A stretch of 64,000 nucleotides of DNA from Megaustenia siamemsis (lineage: Eukaryota; Mollusca; Gastropoda; Stylommatophora; Ariophantidae). Shown here one piece after another: positions 30,771 to 42,130 of this stretch (position 1 is the stretch's first letter; each line of letters opens with the position of its first letter). Made by a program: the position numbers and the translations under genes. The notes below the pieces were generated by a model that worked only from the letters and a program-made list of their open reading frames with translations, was not told where the DNA came from and did no database searches. The DNA lies in assembly GCA_032433765.1 (NCBI GenBank), contig JAVIAB010000073.1:69607087-69671086 (forward strand). The letters run 5' to 3'.

Positions 30771-30952
30771 ACTATATAGAAACCCCATCCGCTGAGAGGG
30801 ATCACCAAAAGCTTGTGACGTTTTCAACATTAGGAGCAGGGGCAATTGTGGGGAAAATGACATCAGTCGTCTTTAGCTGGGATAGCTAAAGACGTCACAT
30901 GTATAGGGTGTTTTCAAGACAAACCTCTCAGCGGGCAGACTTTCTATATAGT
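30771..30952. mobile_element. small foldback/MITE-like element
   Basis: Ends ACTATATAGAAA and TTTCTATATAGT are inverted repeats. Inner arms CCGCTGAGAGG and CCTCTCAGCGG match, and the centre GTCTTTAGC...GCTAAAGAC is a second palindrome. No coding capacity. TSD not resolved. Confidence 0.6.
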
Positions 30953-31371
30953 CGGATCAAGATAAAGGATTAATGGCTTTTCAAGATCCTAATGGCGGCA
31001 AAATTATGGGGGGAGGGGGGGGGAGACGAAGTCAATTCTATCTGGGAAGGGGGGTGAGACGTGGTTATGAAGGTCTCCATTTGGGAAATGGGGAGAACTC
31101 GCAGGACGGCGGCAGAAACTGGTTCAGAATATAGGCGAAAGAAATCTAGTCTGATGTGCCTGAACAAAAAAAAAGTATCGTTCTCATAGCAAAGTCGATG
31201 GAGGTGAAGAAATTGGGGGGGGGGGGGGAAATCAAATCTTTACAAGAAGGAGAATGAGAGGGAGTGTAGAGTAAGCATGAGTGGATTCGGTCAGCTGGTA
31301 TAAGATCGATGTGCTGGATACACAAAATGAATACAGGGAGAGGTGATGTCTAAGAAATTCACAAAAAAGGT

Positions 31372-31403
<32 letters not shown>

Positions 31404-31755
31404 TATGTAATCTTGACAGAGGGAAGAAAATTAACCACTAATTCTAGGAACTGGACAAGATCGGGTTTGGGAAGATAGGAAATCGATATACCCAAACATT
31501 GATGTAAAAGTCATAGTCTAGATCATGGGAGGGGACCCTGGTAATAAAAGGAGAGAATGTAATACTCAAAATAACTCATAAAACTATTGAAATAACTAGG
31601 GTCCATTGCACACCATTAATCTTGTCGAAGAAATGGCCACTAAATTCAAGCGAACTAAGGGTTGGGACAGGTTCGGTTGAGAAAGTAATGCAGAGGTAGC
31701 TAGCAGGGGTGCGACCTGGTGGGAGGCTCCTACAGTCCAAGTGTCAACGAGCAAG
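30953..31755. other. no gene recognised; G-rich and GA-rich tracts
   Basis: G-rich runs at about 31009-31023 and 31214-31228, and GA repeats at 31371-31403. Otherwise unremarkable. Confidence 0.5.
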
Positions 31756-31758
31756 AAT

Positions 31759-32046
31759 AATAATGGGAGTTGTCTCACTTGTTAGGCAAGGGAGATTAGA
31801 GATAGATGAATAATGGGAGATGCCTCACTTGTTAGGCAAGGAAAGACTAGAGATAGATGAATAATGGGAGATGCCTCACTTGTTAGGCAAGGAAAGACTA
31901 GAGATAGATGAATAATGGGAGTTGTCTCACTTGTTAGGCAAGTAAAGACTAGAGATAGATGAATAATTGGAGATGCCTCACTTGGTAGGCAAGTAAAGTC
32001 TAGAGATAGATGTATAATGGGAGATATCTCACTTGTTAGGCAAGCA
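31759..32046 (+). repeat. 51-bp minisatellite, about 6 units
   Basis: Unit ATAATGGGAGATGCCTCACT followed by TGTTAGGCAAGGAAAGACTAGAGATAGATGA. Confidence 0.9.
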
Positions 32047-32480
32047 AAGATGCATTCCATTCATTAGTGCCCGATCGTCTGCGAATAGAATCTCATTGAT
32101 CTCCTCTGTCTCTGATGGGTTGCCTAACTTGTATATATAGTCCATGTATGTAATAAACTGAAGGGAGGATAGTACGCACCTTTGTCTTACACCTGATCTA
32201 ACTTCTAAGTGGTCTGTGTAGCCTGCTACTGTTCTGACTGTGCAGCTTCTGTTGATGTAGAGACTTTTAATTGTGTTCTGTCGTCTTTACTTCAAGCTGT
32301 TTTAAGGTAAATTGAGCGTCAGTACATCCTCTGTTTTTTTCGGAACCCCATTTGAGAATCGCTTAACTATAGTTCTATTATTTGTCTCAGCCTTTTTTTC
32401 CACACTTTGGGCCTGTAACTTTCCTAGATGGCTGAGAAGCAATACACCTCTATATTGATTACAGTCTCTCTTGCTACCTT
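32047..32480 (-). pseudogene. LINE RT fragment with FADD motif
   Basis: Minus-strand reading gives RCKTKVRTILPS, YMDYIYKLG and then NEILFADDRAL near 32090, the RT catalytic motif in its Phe-Ala-Asp-Asp form. Multiple stops. This clade differs from the RTE and I types nearby. Confidence 0.6.
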
Positions 32481-33060
32481 TCTTTTTCCATATTGGTACG
32501 ATTATTTCCTGATACTAAAGAAACAAATTAAAAAAAAAAATCAAATGAATACCTTTAGTAAGAGTTCTCAATTTGGTGTGATCAAAGTGTTAGGGTTACC
32601 AGAAAGGAGAATTTTGAAAGACATGTCCAGTTTCTATGGTGTTTGTCTAACATTTGGCCAGTCGTTGAAAATAAGAAAGTGTCCTGCTCTTGTAATGTTG
32701 TTGGAAGTAAGTACAAATCTATGCCCTCAATCGTGACAGATTGCTTTCTGATATTAAGTTTGTCTATACTTTATAAATTCATGCAATCAAACCCACAGCA
32801 TGATAAAAGAGAATATATGCCCACATTAGTTCAGCATTCGTTCAAGTACGGTATCGATCTAGCATTTGGTTTTATTTTTCAATCCGGAAACATCTTTCTA
32901 TTATCAATCAATCAATTTCTGGTCCTCTGTTAATATCTGCACTGTAACAATTTGCGTTAGTTGTGCAGCATTTCTATAAGAATGAGTGAATTAAAGTAAC
33001 GTTATTACAAGTAAAAACATGTGCCAACTACATCAGCCATATGATGTTCCATTAGTCATT
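32481..33060. other. no gene recognised
   Basis: Two overlapping plus-strand open frames (32428-32933) lack motifs and sit in AT-rich DNA; I do not support them as genes. Confidence 0.4.
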
Positions 33061-33062
33061 GC

Positions 33063-33550
33063 AATATTATGGACACTTAACATATTCCCTATACGCCTTA
33101 AGGCCTGGTGGGAGCCCTTTTAAGCGGAAAGCGCAGTATCTCAGTGGTTAGTGATTTAGGCAACAAGGACAAAAAGTTGGGTTTGATCTCAACCAATGGC
33201 TTCTAGGTTTATCATGTGCCATGTTCAGTGAAAGGGAGCCACGATATCTCAGTGGTTAGTCAACTGGACTACAAAGGACAAGAGGGAGGGTTCAATCCCA
33301 ACTGACGGCTTCCATTACACCCAGCCTTTATGGGTACCGGATTTTTTTCTGGGAAGTAAAGCGGCACGGGCGTAATACCAACCACATTACCCCAAAAATC
33401 ATGTGCCGAAGGTATGTGCAATTTATGGTCACTAACACCACATTACCTATACGCCACTTGGAGTGACGGGGGTACTCTAATTTTTTTTTTTTAATGTTCA
33501 TTGAAAGATATTGGCACTAATACCATATTCCCCATACACCTTTAAAACAT
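33063..33550 (+). mobile_element. cluster of SINE family A copies, one nearly complete (33234-33477)
   Basis: The complete copy has the tRNA-like head GGGAGCCACGATATCTCAGT with box A-like TCAGTGGTTAG and box B-like GGTTCAATCCC. Its body contains GGGTACCGGATTTTTTTCTG, CCCCAAAAATCATGTGC and CATACGCCACTTGG-type sequence, with a T-rich tail. Head-only (33124-33222) and tail-only (33063-33110, 33490-33550) pieces flank it. Confidence 0.82.
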
Positions 33551-33995
33551 GTAGGACACTCATATACCTGTTTTAACTTACTGTAACCAAGGCAGGGTTC
33601 ACCATGTATTTAGCCACTCACCAAATGTCCATTGCTTGCATCAAACGTCACTAAAGCTCCAGACATCAAACTAGAAGCATCGTCTCTCCCAAGCAAATGT
33701 GACTTCTGCAATGGATTAATTGAGTCATACTAAAACATTGCTACAGTTTGTGTAGGAACTAGAATTGCATCACACACAGAGACAGACAGTGATTACATTT
33801 GAAATAACAGGTCACATATTTACACAAATGCATTACTTGTAATGTGTGGAACAAAGTTATTTGTCACTGACACTTTTGTTGCTTTGCTCATTACTTACTT
33901 TTGATGAAGATAAAATATACATGTTTTATTTTCTATTGTGCATTCAAAGTGATTGAAGGAAGCTGTATCTTAAAATTGTAAAACATTTGTTGTTA
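33551..33995. other. no gene recognised
   Basis: Nothing supported. Confidence 0.4.
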
Positions 33996-34002
33996 AAAAT
34001 TG

Positions 34003-34329
34003 AATATTGCATCCCTCGAAACTCTCAGACTAAATATTGCATCCCTCGAAACTCTCAGACTAAATATTGCACCCCATGAAACTCTCAGACTAAATATTGC
34101 ACCCCATGAAACTCTCAGACTAAATATTGCATCCCTCGAAACTCTCAGACTAAATATTGCACCCCACGAAACTCTCAGACTAAATATTGCACCCCACGAA
34201 ACTCTCAGACTACATATTGCACCCCACGAAACTCTCAGACTAAATATTGCACCCCACGAAACTCTCAGACTAAATATTGCACCCCACGAAACTCTCAGAC
34301 TAAATATTGCACCCCACGAAACTCTCAGA
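34003..34329 (+). repeat. 30-bp minisatellite, 11 units
   Basis: Unit CTAAATATTGCACCCCACGA followed by AACTCTCAGA. As 30 is a multiple of 3, the array gives an open frame repeating NIAPHETLRL. I regard it as non-coding, since units vary at both synonymous and non-synonymous sites and no start context or flanking coding sequence exists. Confidence 0.92.
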
Positions 34330-34559
34330 GTTGCCAGTCTTTGATCTTTTTGTTACAAGAATTACAGCTAAAATATCATTCGATAAATATTGACTTTAGT
34401 CAAATAACTTTAAGTTTTGTGCGTCTGGTGTCACAAATTGAAACCACTTCCACCAAATACCAATGTTAACAATGTGTGGAATGTACAAGGCTCACGGCAT
34501 CTTCATACACAAATGCTGCAAGATTTCCTCGATTAGAACTAAAATTCCACTTTGAGATA

Positions 34560-35210
34560 AAAACAAAATACCTGTGTAAGACCCAGAGTCTCACCTGACA
34601 GATCACCTGATCTATGCTGTTACATAAAATACCTGTGTAAGACACAGTCTCACCTGACAGATCAACTGAGTTATAAGTAAAAAAGTAAACTACCCCAGTC
34701 ACGCCAAGTGGCGTATAAGGAAAATGGTGTTAGTGACCATACATTTTACAGACCCTCAGCACATGATTTTTGAGGTAATGTGGTCAGTATTACGCCCGTG
34801 CCGTTTTACTTTCTCAGAAAAAAATCCGGTACCCATTTAAGGCTGGGTGAAGCGGAAGCCGTCGGTTGGGATCGAACCATACCTCTTGTCCTTTGTAGTC
34901 CAGTTCACTAACCACTGAGCTATCGCGGCTCCCTCAACTGAGCTATGCTGTTAAATAAAATACCTGTGTAAGACATAGAATCTAACCTGACAGATCAACT
35001 GATCTATGCTGTTAAATAAAATACCCGTGTAAGACAGAGAGTCTCACCTGACAGATCAACTGATCTATGCTGTTAAATAAAATACCTGTGTAAGACACAG
35101 TCTCACCTGACAGATCAACTGATCTATGCTGTTAAATAAAATACATGTGTAAGACACAGTCTCACCTGACAGATCAACTGATCTACGCTGTTACACGGTG
35201 TTCAATGTGA
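34560..35210 (+). repeat. 59-bp minisatellite interrupted by a SINE
   Basis: Unit GACAGATCAACTGATCTATG followed by CTGTTAAATAAAATACCTGT and GTAAGACACAGTCTCACCT. About seven units; a SINE splits the array at 34671-34933. Confidence 0.9.
34671..34933 (-). mobile_element. SINE family A inserted in the 59-bp array
   Basis: Complete minus-strand copy, flanked by TCAACTGAG at 34662-34670 and 34934-34942 (9-bp TSD taken from the array unit). Confidence 0.9.
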
Positions 35211-35364
35211 GAGATTATAGGAGAGGCGTCCAGAACTGTTTCCTGTTTCATTTTAAATTTGCTACATAAATTGATGACCACCACCCACCCTCTTTTACAG
35301 CCAAATTTAGAGATTCGTCAGAAAAGGTGATGCAATTGTTATAATATATCATATATATATATAC

Positions 35365-35915
35365 CTATATACAGGTAAATTAATTTAAATATTTGGGAAC
35401 TTTGTTAACCTCAGACGAAAGATGTACAACAGAAATGAGATGCAGAATGGCTTAGGCAAAGCAGCTTTCCAAAAAATGAGGAAGATACTATGCAATCCAT
35501 TTTTGACAATAAAAACAAAAAAGAATTTTTAAATGTTATGTAGAGCCATTCTTAACATATGGATGTGAATCATGGACAATAAGACAACATACAAGAAAAT
35601 CACTGAAGGCTGTAGTAATATGGTTTTACAGAAGAATGTTGAGAATACTATGGACAGCTAAGAAAAGTAATGAAAACGTTCTGAAAGAGGCTAAAGCAAA
35701 ATGAGAGTTAATTTCCGATATTAGGAAGAAACAATCATCACTTGGAAAATTGAGGAAAGAAGATATGGAAGGAAGCAAAGAGAAAAGATACCAGACAGCT
35801 TAAGAGAATGGCTTGGCATAAGGTCAACAACAGAAATGATAAATAATTGTCGAGTTTGAAAGTTGCAGAGAGACATGACCACCTACGCCAGCAGGCATGG
35901 TACTTGATGATGATG
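35365..35915 (+). pseudogene. RTE-like LINE C-terminal part
   Basis: Same family as 25915-27041. Plus-strand FKYLGTLLTSD, EPFLTYGCESWTIRQHT, FYRRMLRILWTAKKSNENV, then degenerate C-terminal block and the CGCCAGCAGGCATGGTACTT 3' end. Stops and frameshifts throughout; no YADD motif because 5'-truncated. Followed by a GA microsatellite (about 35919-35977). Confidence 0.8.
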
Positions 35916-35918
35916 GTG

Positions 35919-35920
35919 AT

Positions 35921-35977
<57 letters not shown>
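35919..35977. repeat. (GA)n microsatellite
   Basis: About 58 bp, directly after a LINE 3' end. Confidence 0.95.
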
Positions 35978-35982
<5 letters not shown>

Positions 35983-35989
35983 AGTTTAA

Positions 35990-36118
35990 AATAACAATTT
36001 GGAAGGAAGTCAACAACAGATTTGATAAACAGCTTCAGAGACACAAAGTTGTGTAGAGACATGATCATCTATGTGAACAATCACCTTACTTGATGATGAT
36101 GATGATAATGATGATTAG
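35990..36118 (+). mobile_element. second LINE 3'-tail fragment
   Basis: Repeats the terminal segment of the preceding LINE (GAAGTCAACAACAGATTTGA, then AGAGACATGATCATCTATG and a GATGATGAT tail). Confidence 0.65.
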
Positions 36119-36884
36119 ATTCAAGCTATCAATCACTGTCTAAAAACTGTTCTATCTTATATTTGGTTTTCTTTCTTATTCAAATGTTATAAAAGCTCAA
36201 ATCAGACCACTCCTATTCTTACCTTCAATGATAACGATTTCTTACACAAAATAACTTACATGATCTAGAATTAATTAATACCAAAAATACCATTTTCTTG
36301 AAGTTTTGACTCCTCCCTTATTCTGGCAAGTTCTATTTGAGTTGGTAAATTATTCTTTTAACATTACTCCGACTTATTAAATTAACAACATTCGTGACGT
36401 GACAGTTTTCAAAAACGTGTTTTGTCAAATGTCACAATTCCCCGTCATCTGCTGTCCCGTGCTGCATGAACTAATCCCCCAGGTAGTTCCCTTTTTAGCG
36501 GATATTTTAATGTGATATTATTCGTGACTATATCTGAGAAGCCAGGCATTGTGGATCAGGACAAACGTCACGACTCACAGAGCACGACATCAAATATGTA
36601 TGTCACGAAATGAGTCGAGCTTTCATCAAGTACAATTGATAGTCCTTTGGAATTTATACACATATTTGCAAAGCAAATCGATTTTTAAATGAATATATGT
36701 CTATCTTTCGGGTTGGTTTTAGAGTCATTTTCTTCGCATGCACAATGAGTTCACAAGCACTGAGTTTTACGCTTACAGCGCGCCAGTGCAACCATGTTCA
36801 GCTACGTTAAACCCCCCTCCCCTTTTTAAAAAAAATACGTTCTCTTTTTGCCGTTCATTCCGATGACTACTAAAGGAATTTATG
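36119..36884. other. no gene recognised
   Basis: AT-rich, no motif or repeat seen. Confidence 0.4.
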
Positions 36885-37230
36885 TTCCCTCCGTCGTCCG
36901 TCCTTAAAAGGGCGTTAAGTGGGCGTAGATTGGTTGTGATAAAGTTTGCAGTAGAACTGTGATATTTGAGTCTTTCGGCCCATCACATCCGACTTCATTT
37001 TGGCATTGATGAGTACTGACTTGCCTTCCCTTTTCGATCCCTAATCACTTGGCTGGATTATACTGGTTAGTCTGTTTCAAGAGGCACTGCGAGGAGGTGA
37101 AGAAGGAGGGGGCAATTGGTTCTGGTTTACCGATCCTGGTGCAAGCCATCAGCTATGCGTCGCTGACAACTTCCGGAAGTCTGTTGGGCGCCTCGCCTCC
37201 GTTTTTAAACTGATTCCTCACCATTTCGTT
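36885..37230 (+). repeat. dispersed repeat DR1, copy 1
   Basis: Aligns with 61490-61825 over several blocks, including TTTAAAAGG-CGTTAA, GCAATCACTTGGCTGGAT-like, CTGGTTTACCGATCCTGGTG and CAAGCCATCAGCTATG. No ORF. Unknown family; a weaker relic is at about 8340-8470. Confidence 0.7.
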
Positions 37231-37574
37231 TGTTTTAATAAACCTTTCAAGAAGACAGCATTTGCTTGTAACAAGACTAATGAGTCTTTGTGCCAACATT
37301 TTTACCAAGTTCTACTTCCCCACCAAGACTATCTTGCTCATCCTACTTGGAATTTTGACCTGGGTTTTGCGGTTATTAAAAAAAAAAGACTCAGTTTTCT
37401 AGACCCCTCCTCCTCTCTCCCCACCCCCACCCCCCCCCCCCCCCCCTTTTTTTTTTTACTTCCAAAGGTGAAGTCTCCTCTCCGAACTGAACATCTACTA
37501 GAAGCCAGTAGTGGGGTGTGGTAAACACTCCAAGGTATGGTGACAGCTTTACAAGGAAGGAACACAACACAATA

Positions 37575-37603
37575 CTGACGTTTCGGCCTGTGGCCTTCTT
37601 CAG
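37575..37603 (-). ncRNA. hammerhead-ribozyme-like motif 1
   Basis: Minus strand: CTGAAGA, a GGCC-ACA-GGCC stem II, GAAA, then CGTC. Flanking TACT before and AGTA after can form stem I. Stem III is minimal, as reported for hammerheads of Penelope elements. Self-cleavage is not shown. Confidence 0.5.
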
Positions 37604-37794
37604 AGTACAAGGACAACGACAACAAACGGTGAATACTGGCTCCTTGCTACCAGTTTTACCGCAGCATTGCAATTATTTGCCTGTTCCCTACTCATTTATA
37701 TCGCTGCTACTTTATGTTTGTTTAACGTCATCCATCTCTGTGTACTTTGGTTACATAATTGTGCTTCACCGTTTGTTGTCGTTGTCCCTGTATT

Positions 37795-37823
37795 CTGAAG
37801 AAGGCCACAGGCCGAAACATCAG
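37795..37823 (+). ncRNA. hammerhead-ribozyme-like motif 2 (altered cleavage site)
   Basis: Same core as motif 1 on the plus strand but CATC replaces CGTC after GAAA. TATT/AGTA can still form stem I. Confidence 0.4.
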
Positions 37824-37898
37824 TATTGTGTTGTGTTCCTTCCTTGTAAAGTTGTCACCATACCTTGGAGTGTTTATCACACCCCACTACTGGCTCCT

Positions 37899-38174
37899 GG
37901 GAGCCGCGCTAGCTCAGTGGTTAGTGAACTGGACTACAAAGGACAAGAGGGAGGGCTTGATCCCAACTGACCGGCTTCCGGTTCACCCAGCCTTTAATGG
38001 GTACCGGATTTTTTTTCTGGGAAAGTAAAGCGGCACGGGTGTAATACCGACCACACTACCCCAAAAATCATGCGCCGAAGGTCTCTAAAATGTATGGTCA
38101 CTAACACCATATTCCCTATACGCCACTTGGCGTGACTGGGCTCTTTACTTTTTTTTTTTTTTTTTTTTTTTACA
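37899..38174 (+). mobile_element. SINE family A, complete, with TSD
   Basis: Head GGGAGCCGCGCTAGCTCAGT, box B-like GCTTGATCCC, standard body, T-rich tail. A 10-bp TSD ACTGGCTCCT at 37889-37898 and 38175-38184 shows it landed in Penelope terminal sequence. Confidence 0.92.
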
Positions 38175-38234
38175 ACTGGCTCCTTGCTACCAGATTTACC
38201 GCAGCATTGCAATTATTTGCCTGTTCCCTGAATG

Positions 38235-39039
38235 TCTACTACTTTCGAACTCAACTTCAGGTGAAGCCAAAATTCCAGCGTTTAAATAAATTAACTCTTT
38301 TAACTCCGGAATCATTGTGCTGATCGAGACAGAATTACCCGACCTTGTGAACTGTAGTTACCTGACCTTGCGAACTTTTCACGGCCATTAAGCCCAAACT
38401 TTTGATAAGCTTAGATTGTATTCCCTATTTTAAATTCGTCTTCTTCTTCCTTCCAATTTCCTGGTCTTCTACAACCACTTTCCAAGCCCTCCTAATTTTA
38501 TGTCATTCTCTTAAGATCATTCATCATCTTCTGTATATCCGCTTATACCTTTCTTATTGAAGTACATTTTGACCATTAATTTTCTCTCCTCTTCTGGGTA
38601 TAAAAAAAAAAGGAGGTGGTTGGGGTGGGGGGTTTCCCTCTGTTGGCTTCCGCGTGAGTTTTTCCTATGCAGCGACATTGTCTCTCTTGCAACTCTTTGT
38701 TCACTGGAGTTTGGTGCTTCCCGTAATTCTATGTTAGTAGTAATTGTGTCCTGCCACCTCCATACTTTTATTATGCTCAAGCACCCGTTAATAAAAGGCT
38801 GTATTTTTTGTGACTATCGTTTGTGTTGTTATTCAATTTTCATAACCATATAATAGAACTGATTAAACATTGGAGTTGACCATTTTTATTTTTGTACTTA
38901 ACCTAATTTCTTTGAATTTCCTTGTTTCCTAGTGTAAAGGCTACTCTAGCTTCTTGTATCCTTATTTTTGTATCATTCTCAGTTGCGTTACACAACATCA
39001 AAAATACTGTTAATTTGGAGCAATAATATTTAGATATAA
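38235..39039. other. no gene recognised
   Basis: Minus-strand open frame at 38517-38780 has no convincing motif. It may be a very old LINE remnant. Confidence 0.35.
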
Positions 39040-39296
39040 AAGTAAAATGTAAAGAGCCCCAGTCACGCAAAGTGGCGTATAGGGAATATGGTGTTAGTGA
39101 ACATACATTTTACAGACATTCAGCACATGATTTTTGGGGTAATGTGGTCGATATTAAGCCAGTGCCGCTTTACTTTCCCAGAAAAAATCCGGTACCCATT
39201 TTAAGGCTGGGTAAACCCGGAAGCCGTCGGTTGGGATCGAATCCTACTTCTTGTACTTTGTAGTCCAGTTCACTAACCACTGAGCTATCGCGGTTC
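39040..39296 (-). mobile_element. SINE family A, minus strand
   Basis: Full copy. Flanks ATATTTAGATATAA (39026-39039) and ATATTTAAATATAA (39297-39310) form a 14-bp TSD with one mismatch. Confidence 0.88.
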
Positions 39297-39713
39297 TATA
39301 TTTAAATATAATATGTGTGAATTGTCGGGAGCGTCGACTTGGGGTTCAAGAGTTGAGAGAAAAAAAGCCATGTACACAAGAAATGTTCAAATTACGCAGC
39401 AAGAAGACTTATTTTGGAATCATCCAGGAAATCAAAGGATAAGGCGGGCTTTTTTGCTAATGTACGATGAAGATTGCAGACATTTTTTTTAGAGAAAAGA
39501 AGGATTACGAAGATTTCAAAAGAAGTGGATTACGAATCAAACGCATGAACCATCGAAAGAAAAACAGCTGTTAAGAATTAAACAAAACTGGATATTGCCG
39601 AAGACGTTCTATGTATTTCTTGATATTGTTCTTCAACTGAAAGCTCTCTGATCGCCTCGGAGGTTCTTCATCATATACAAAGCTGGCTTTTTCTAGCCAT
39701 CTGAACTACAAAA

Positions 39714-39767
<54 letters not shown>

Positions 39768-40600
39768 ACTACATATCATCTGTTATCAAATAATTACAAA
39801 ATGAATCGTGCCGTGTTTCTTTAATGTATAATTTCGAATCCAAATAAAAGCAATTTAATATCAGTGTATTGTTCTTAAAAACAAATAATAATAAAATAAA
39901 ATAAAATAAAATAAAAAAAAGGAACATTGCTACTTGTTGGCCTGTATCATAAACAAATTAGAATTAGGAAAATAATTAAACAAATGGATTTTAAACTTTG
40001 TGGGTAAGACCAGACTGGACAAATATTGCTTAATAAGTAATACTTCAATTATAAATAAACCATAAAGGTTATCTGACACCTCATATTGCCATATAGATAA
40101 TATGGTGTTAATCTTTATAATTTGTCCAGGATCATCAGCAATCGATGAGTGATAAGTCTGTCGCCCACATTTTCCCCACATGACCCCTGGTATCTATGTA
40201 CAGAGGCTCGTAAAAAAATGTGGTAGGTCGCAAATGGAAGTAAACACACAGATCCTTCATTTAGCATCTTCTCCATATATTGCTAAACTTTTACATTGTT
40301 GGTGCACTATTTCCTTTTAGCCATCATTTTATTGACTATCAATCTAGACATACTGCCTTGTCCTTTCGGTTCAGTATGTCTGGTCTGATGCCCTTTTCAT
40401 CCAATCAATTTTGCTAAAGGCATTCCTTTAAATCAGTGTTTCTCAACTTGGGTTTCCCTAGGTTTTTCCGTGAGAAGTCGCCAGTAGTTGTTCATTGAGA
40501 TTTTGCATGCCGGTGATAATAAATTTGAGAAAACTCTAATTTATATTGTGTTTAAATTAGATATCAGAACATGTATATTGTGTTTTACTTATGAAATTTA
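39297..40600. other. no gene recognised; (CT)n at 39717-39764
   Basis: AT-rich; a CT microsatellite and an AAAAT run (39890-39918) are the only structures. Confidence 0.5.
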
Positions 40601-41055
40601 TTAAGTTATTTGCGGGTCATTATCATTGCACCCCGAACATGTCCATAGATGCTCAGATCTCATCCGCAGCAAGTCTCGCAGTGTCTAGCGACTGACGTCT
40701 CCAGTTCTGTATTGGTTGATAAGTCTTCTTATACGCACACTAAGTTTCTCGTTTCTGACTGTGCCCATATTAACTCCCATCTTTTTCATCTGAAGGAGTG
40801 ACGTGGACTCAGCCCTTCCCACATCTCGGATCGATGATGTCCGCCCGATCCATTGGTTGACCGTTCTCAACAATAGCGCAGCTAGCCAACCTGTCCGCTC
40901 TTTCATTTCCCCTTACTTCCACATGTCCGGGGACTACAAAGGTGACATTACGTATTGTTGACTTCTGTCTTCTAAAATAATAAAGTTCAATATGAACTTT
41001 ATTCTTTTGTTTCAAGAGAGATATTACTAATGATGCATACTTCTGTTTGGTCAAT
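40600..41055 (-). pseudogene. retroelement RNase H-like C-terminal fragment
   Basis: Minus-strand VVPGHVEVRGNERADRLAS is the last RNase H block (His, Gly-Asn-x-x-Ala-Asp). The downstream NGQPMDRADII segment and a Leu-Ile-Asn-Gln-Tyr-Arg-Thr-Gly block in a second frame continue the same protein. Frameshifted, so dead. The element type is uncertain (LINE or relative). Confidence 0.65.
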
Positions 41056-41669
41056 CCAGGTTGTTTGTGACATTAAAATTGTTTCATGGGTTTCGCAAAG
41101 TTAGAAAAGTTGAGAATCGTTGCATTTGTTTCTCGAGCTGAACTAGAGAGTTTCGCAAATACCGAAAGTTCAGATGAAAACAGTAAACAGTGATTAATGC
41201 GGGAAAATCTAATTTTTTATTTTTTTTATTAAAATATTTTCTTGTTTGTAGCATAAAAACGATGCGGTGTAGCTTGTATGTCGGTTTCTTCCAATATTAT
41301 GAGAGAATAATTAGCTTTAATAATTATCTAGTGCGCGAAGAATGACATGTTACACAAGAAACCGGTGAGCTGTCTCTAATGTCATAAGAAGGGACAGACT
41401 CAGACTGAGGTAATTATGACGGCTCCGGAAAATAAATTGTTTACATAAATCTTTTTACATTCTTACACATACATGACGTTTCACTCACTCTTAGCCACTG
41501 TAGACATGATACATGAGCAGAATGGCGACGTCTGTTGTGTCCTTCAGTGAGCATGCGAGGGGGGGGGGGGGGGGGTCGAGAGCGAGTGAAACAGAATAAG
41601 TATTATTATGCTGCCTAGTTCGTTCCTGTTTTCAGCTTTTTCGAACTTGTGTGGTATTCATTAGAGTCC
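41056..41669. other. no gene recognised; poly-G at about 41560-41575
   Basis: Nothing supported beyond the G run. Confidence 0.4.
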
Positions 41670-42130
41670 CGCCCGTGGAGTTACCGGGCCCTGAACACGG
41701 TAAGGGGAGAAAATAATATACCCACCACTGTCACCTGGCAGCATTGTCGTAAGAGGCGACTAAGGAGGTTGTGGACAAGATTTTCGCCGGTGCTACGATA
41801 TTCGTGCATCTGAACTGAAGCCATATTCAGTGTTTTCGCAAGTGTATAGTGGGCATGCTTCATATTGGAGAACGTGCTGAGGAAGAAGGTCTGAGCACTT
41901 CGGAATTGTCCGTTGTGCAAAGAAGATGATCTACTGACTAAACTAAACATTAAAGTGGCACACACTTTACGACCATTAGCCAGGTAATATTCGGTCCGTG
42001 TAAGCCAAAACATCGACCTCCTTGTATGCTCGAGAAAATCGTTTAACAGCAGCACTTCGCGTCTCATATGCAAGCTCCTCTTAACGCGTGTCAGGCAAAT
42101 CAAGCAATGGAGCCAACGCAAATCCATTAA
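41670..42130 (+). repeat. dispersed repeat DR2, copy 1, with a conserved CGTAAGAGGCGACTAAGGA core
   Basis: Begins CCCGTGGAGTTACCGGGCCC, like 53090-53120, and both are followed by the CGTAAGAGGCGACTAAGGA string. 41783-41935 then aligns with 61855-62005. The 148-codon minus frame across it has no motif, and I do not call it a gene. Confidence 0.6.

Larger units (their letters stand above)
37505..38230. mobile_element. Penelope-like element termini in inverted arrangement
   Basis: 37505-37625 is the inverse of 37763-37890: GTAAACACTCCAAGGTATGG, ACAAGGAAGGAACACAACAC, the hammerhead-like core, and AACGACAACAAACGGTGA. A block TACTGGCTCCTTGCTACCAG plus TTTTACCGCAGCATTGC occurs at 37630-37685 and again at 38175-38230, beyond a SINE insertion. 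Penelope elements carry such partly inverted terminal repeats with hammerhead motifs. No RT in this copy. Confidence 0.65.

Noticed and set aside
34000..34344. 114-codon repeat protein
   Set aside because: Translation of a 30-bp minisatellite with no flanking coding signal.
37338..37672. Overlapping Gly-rich/Pro-rich frames
   Set aside because: Low-complexity pyrimidine tract next to Penelope terminal sequence.
41681..42127. 148-codon protein on the minus strand
   Set aside because: No motif, and lies over a dispersed repeat whose other copy at 61855 is not open.
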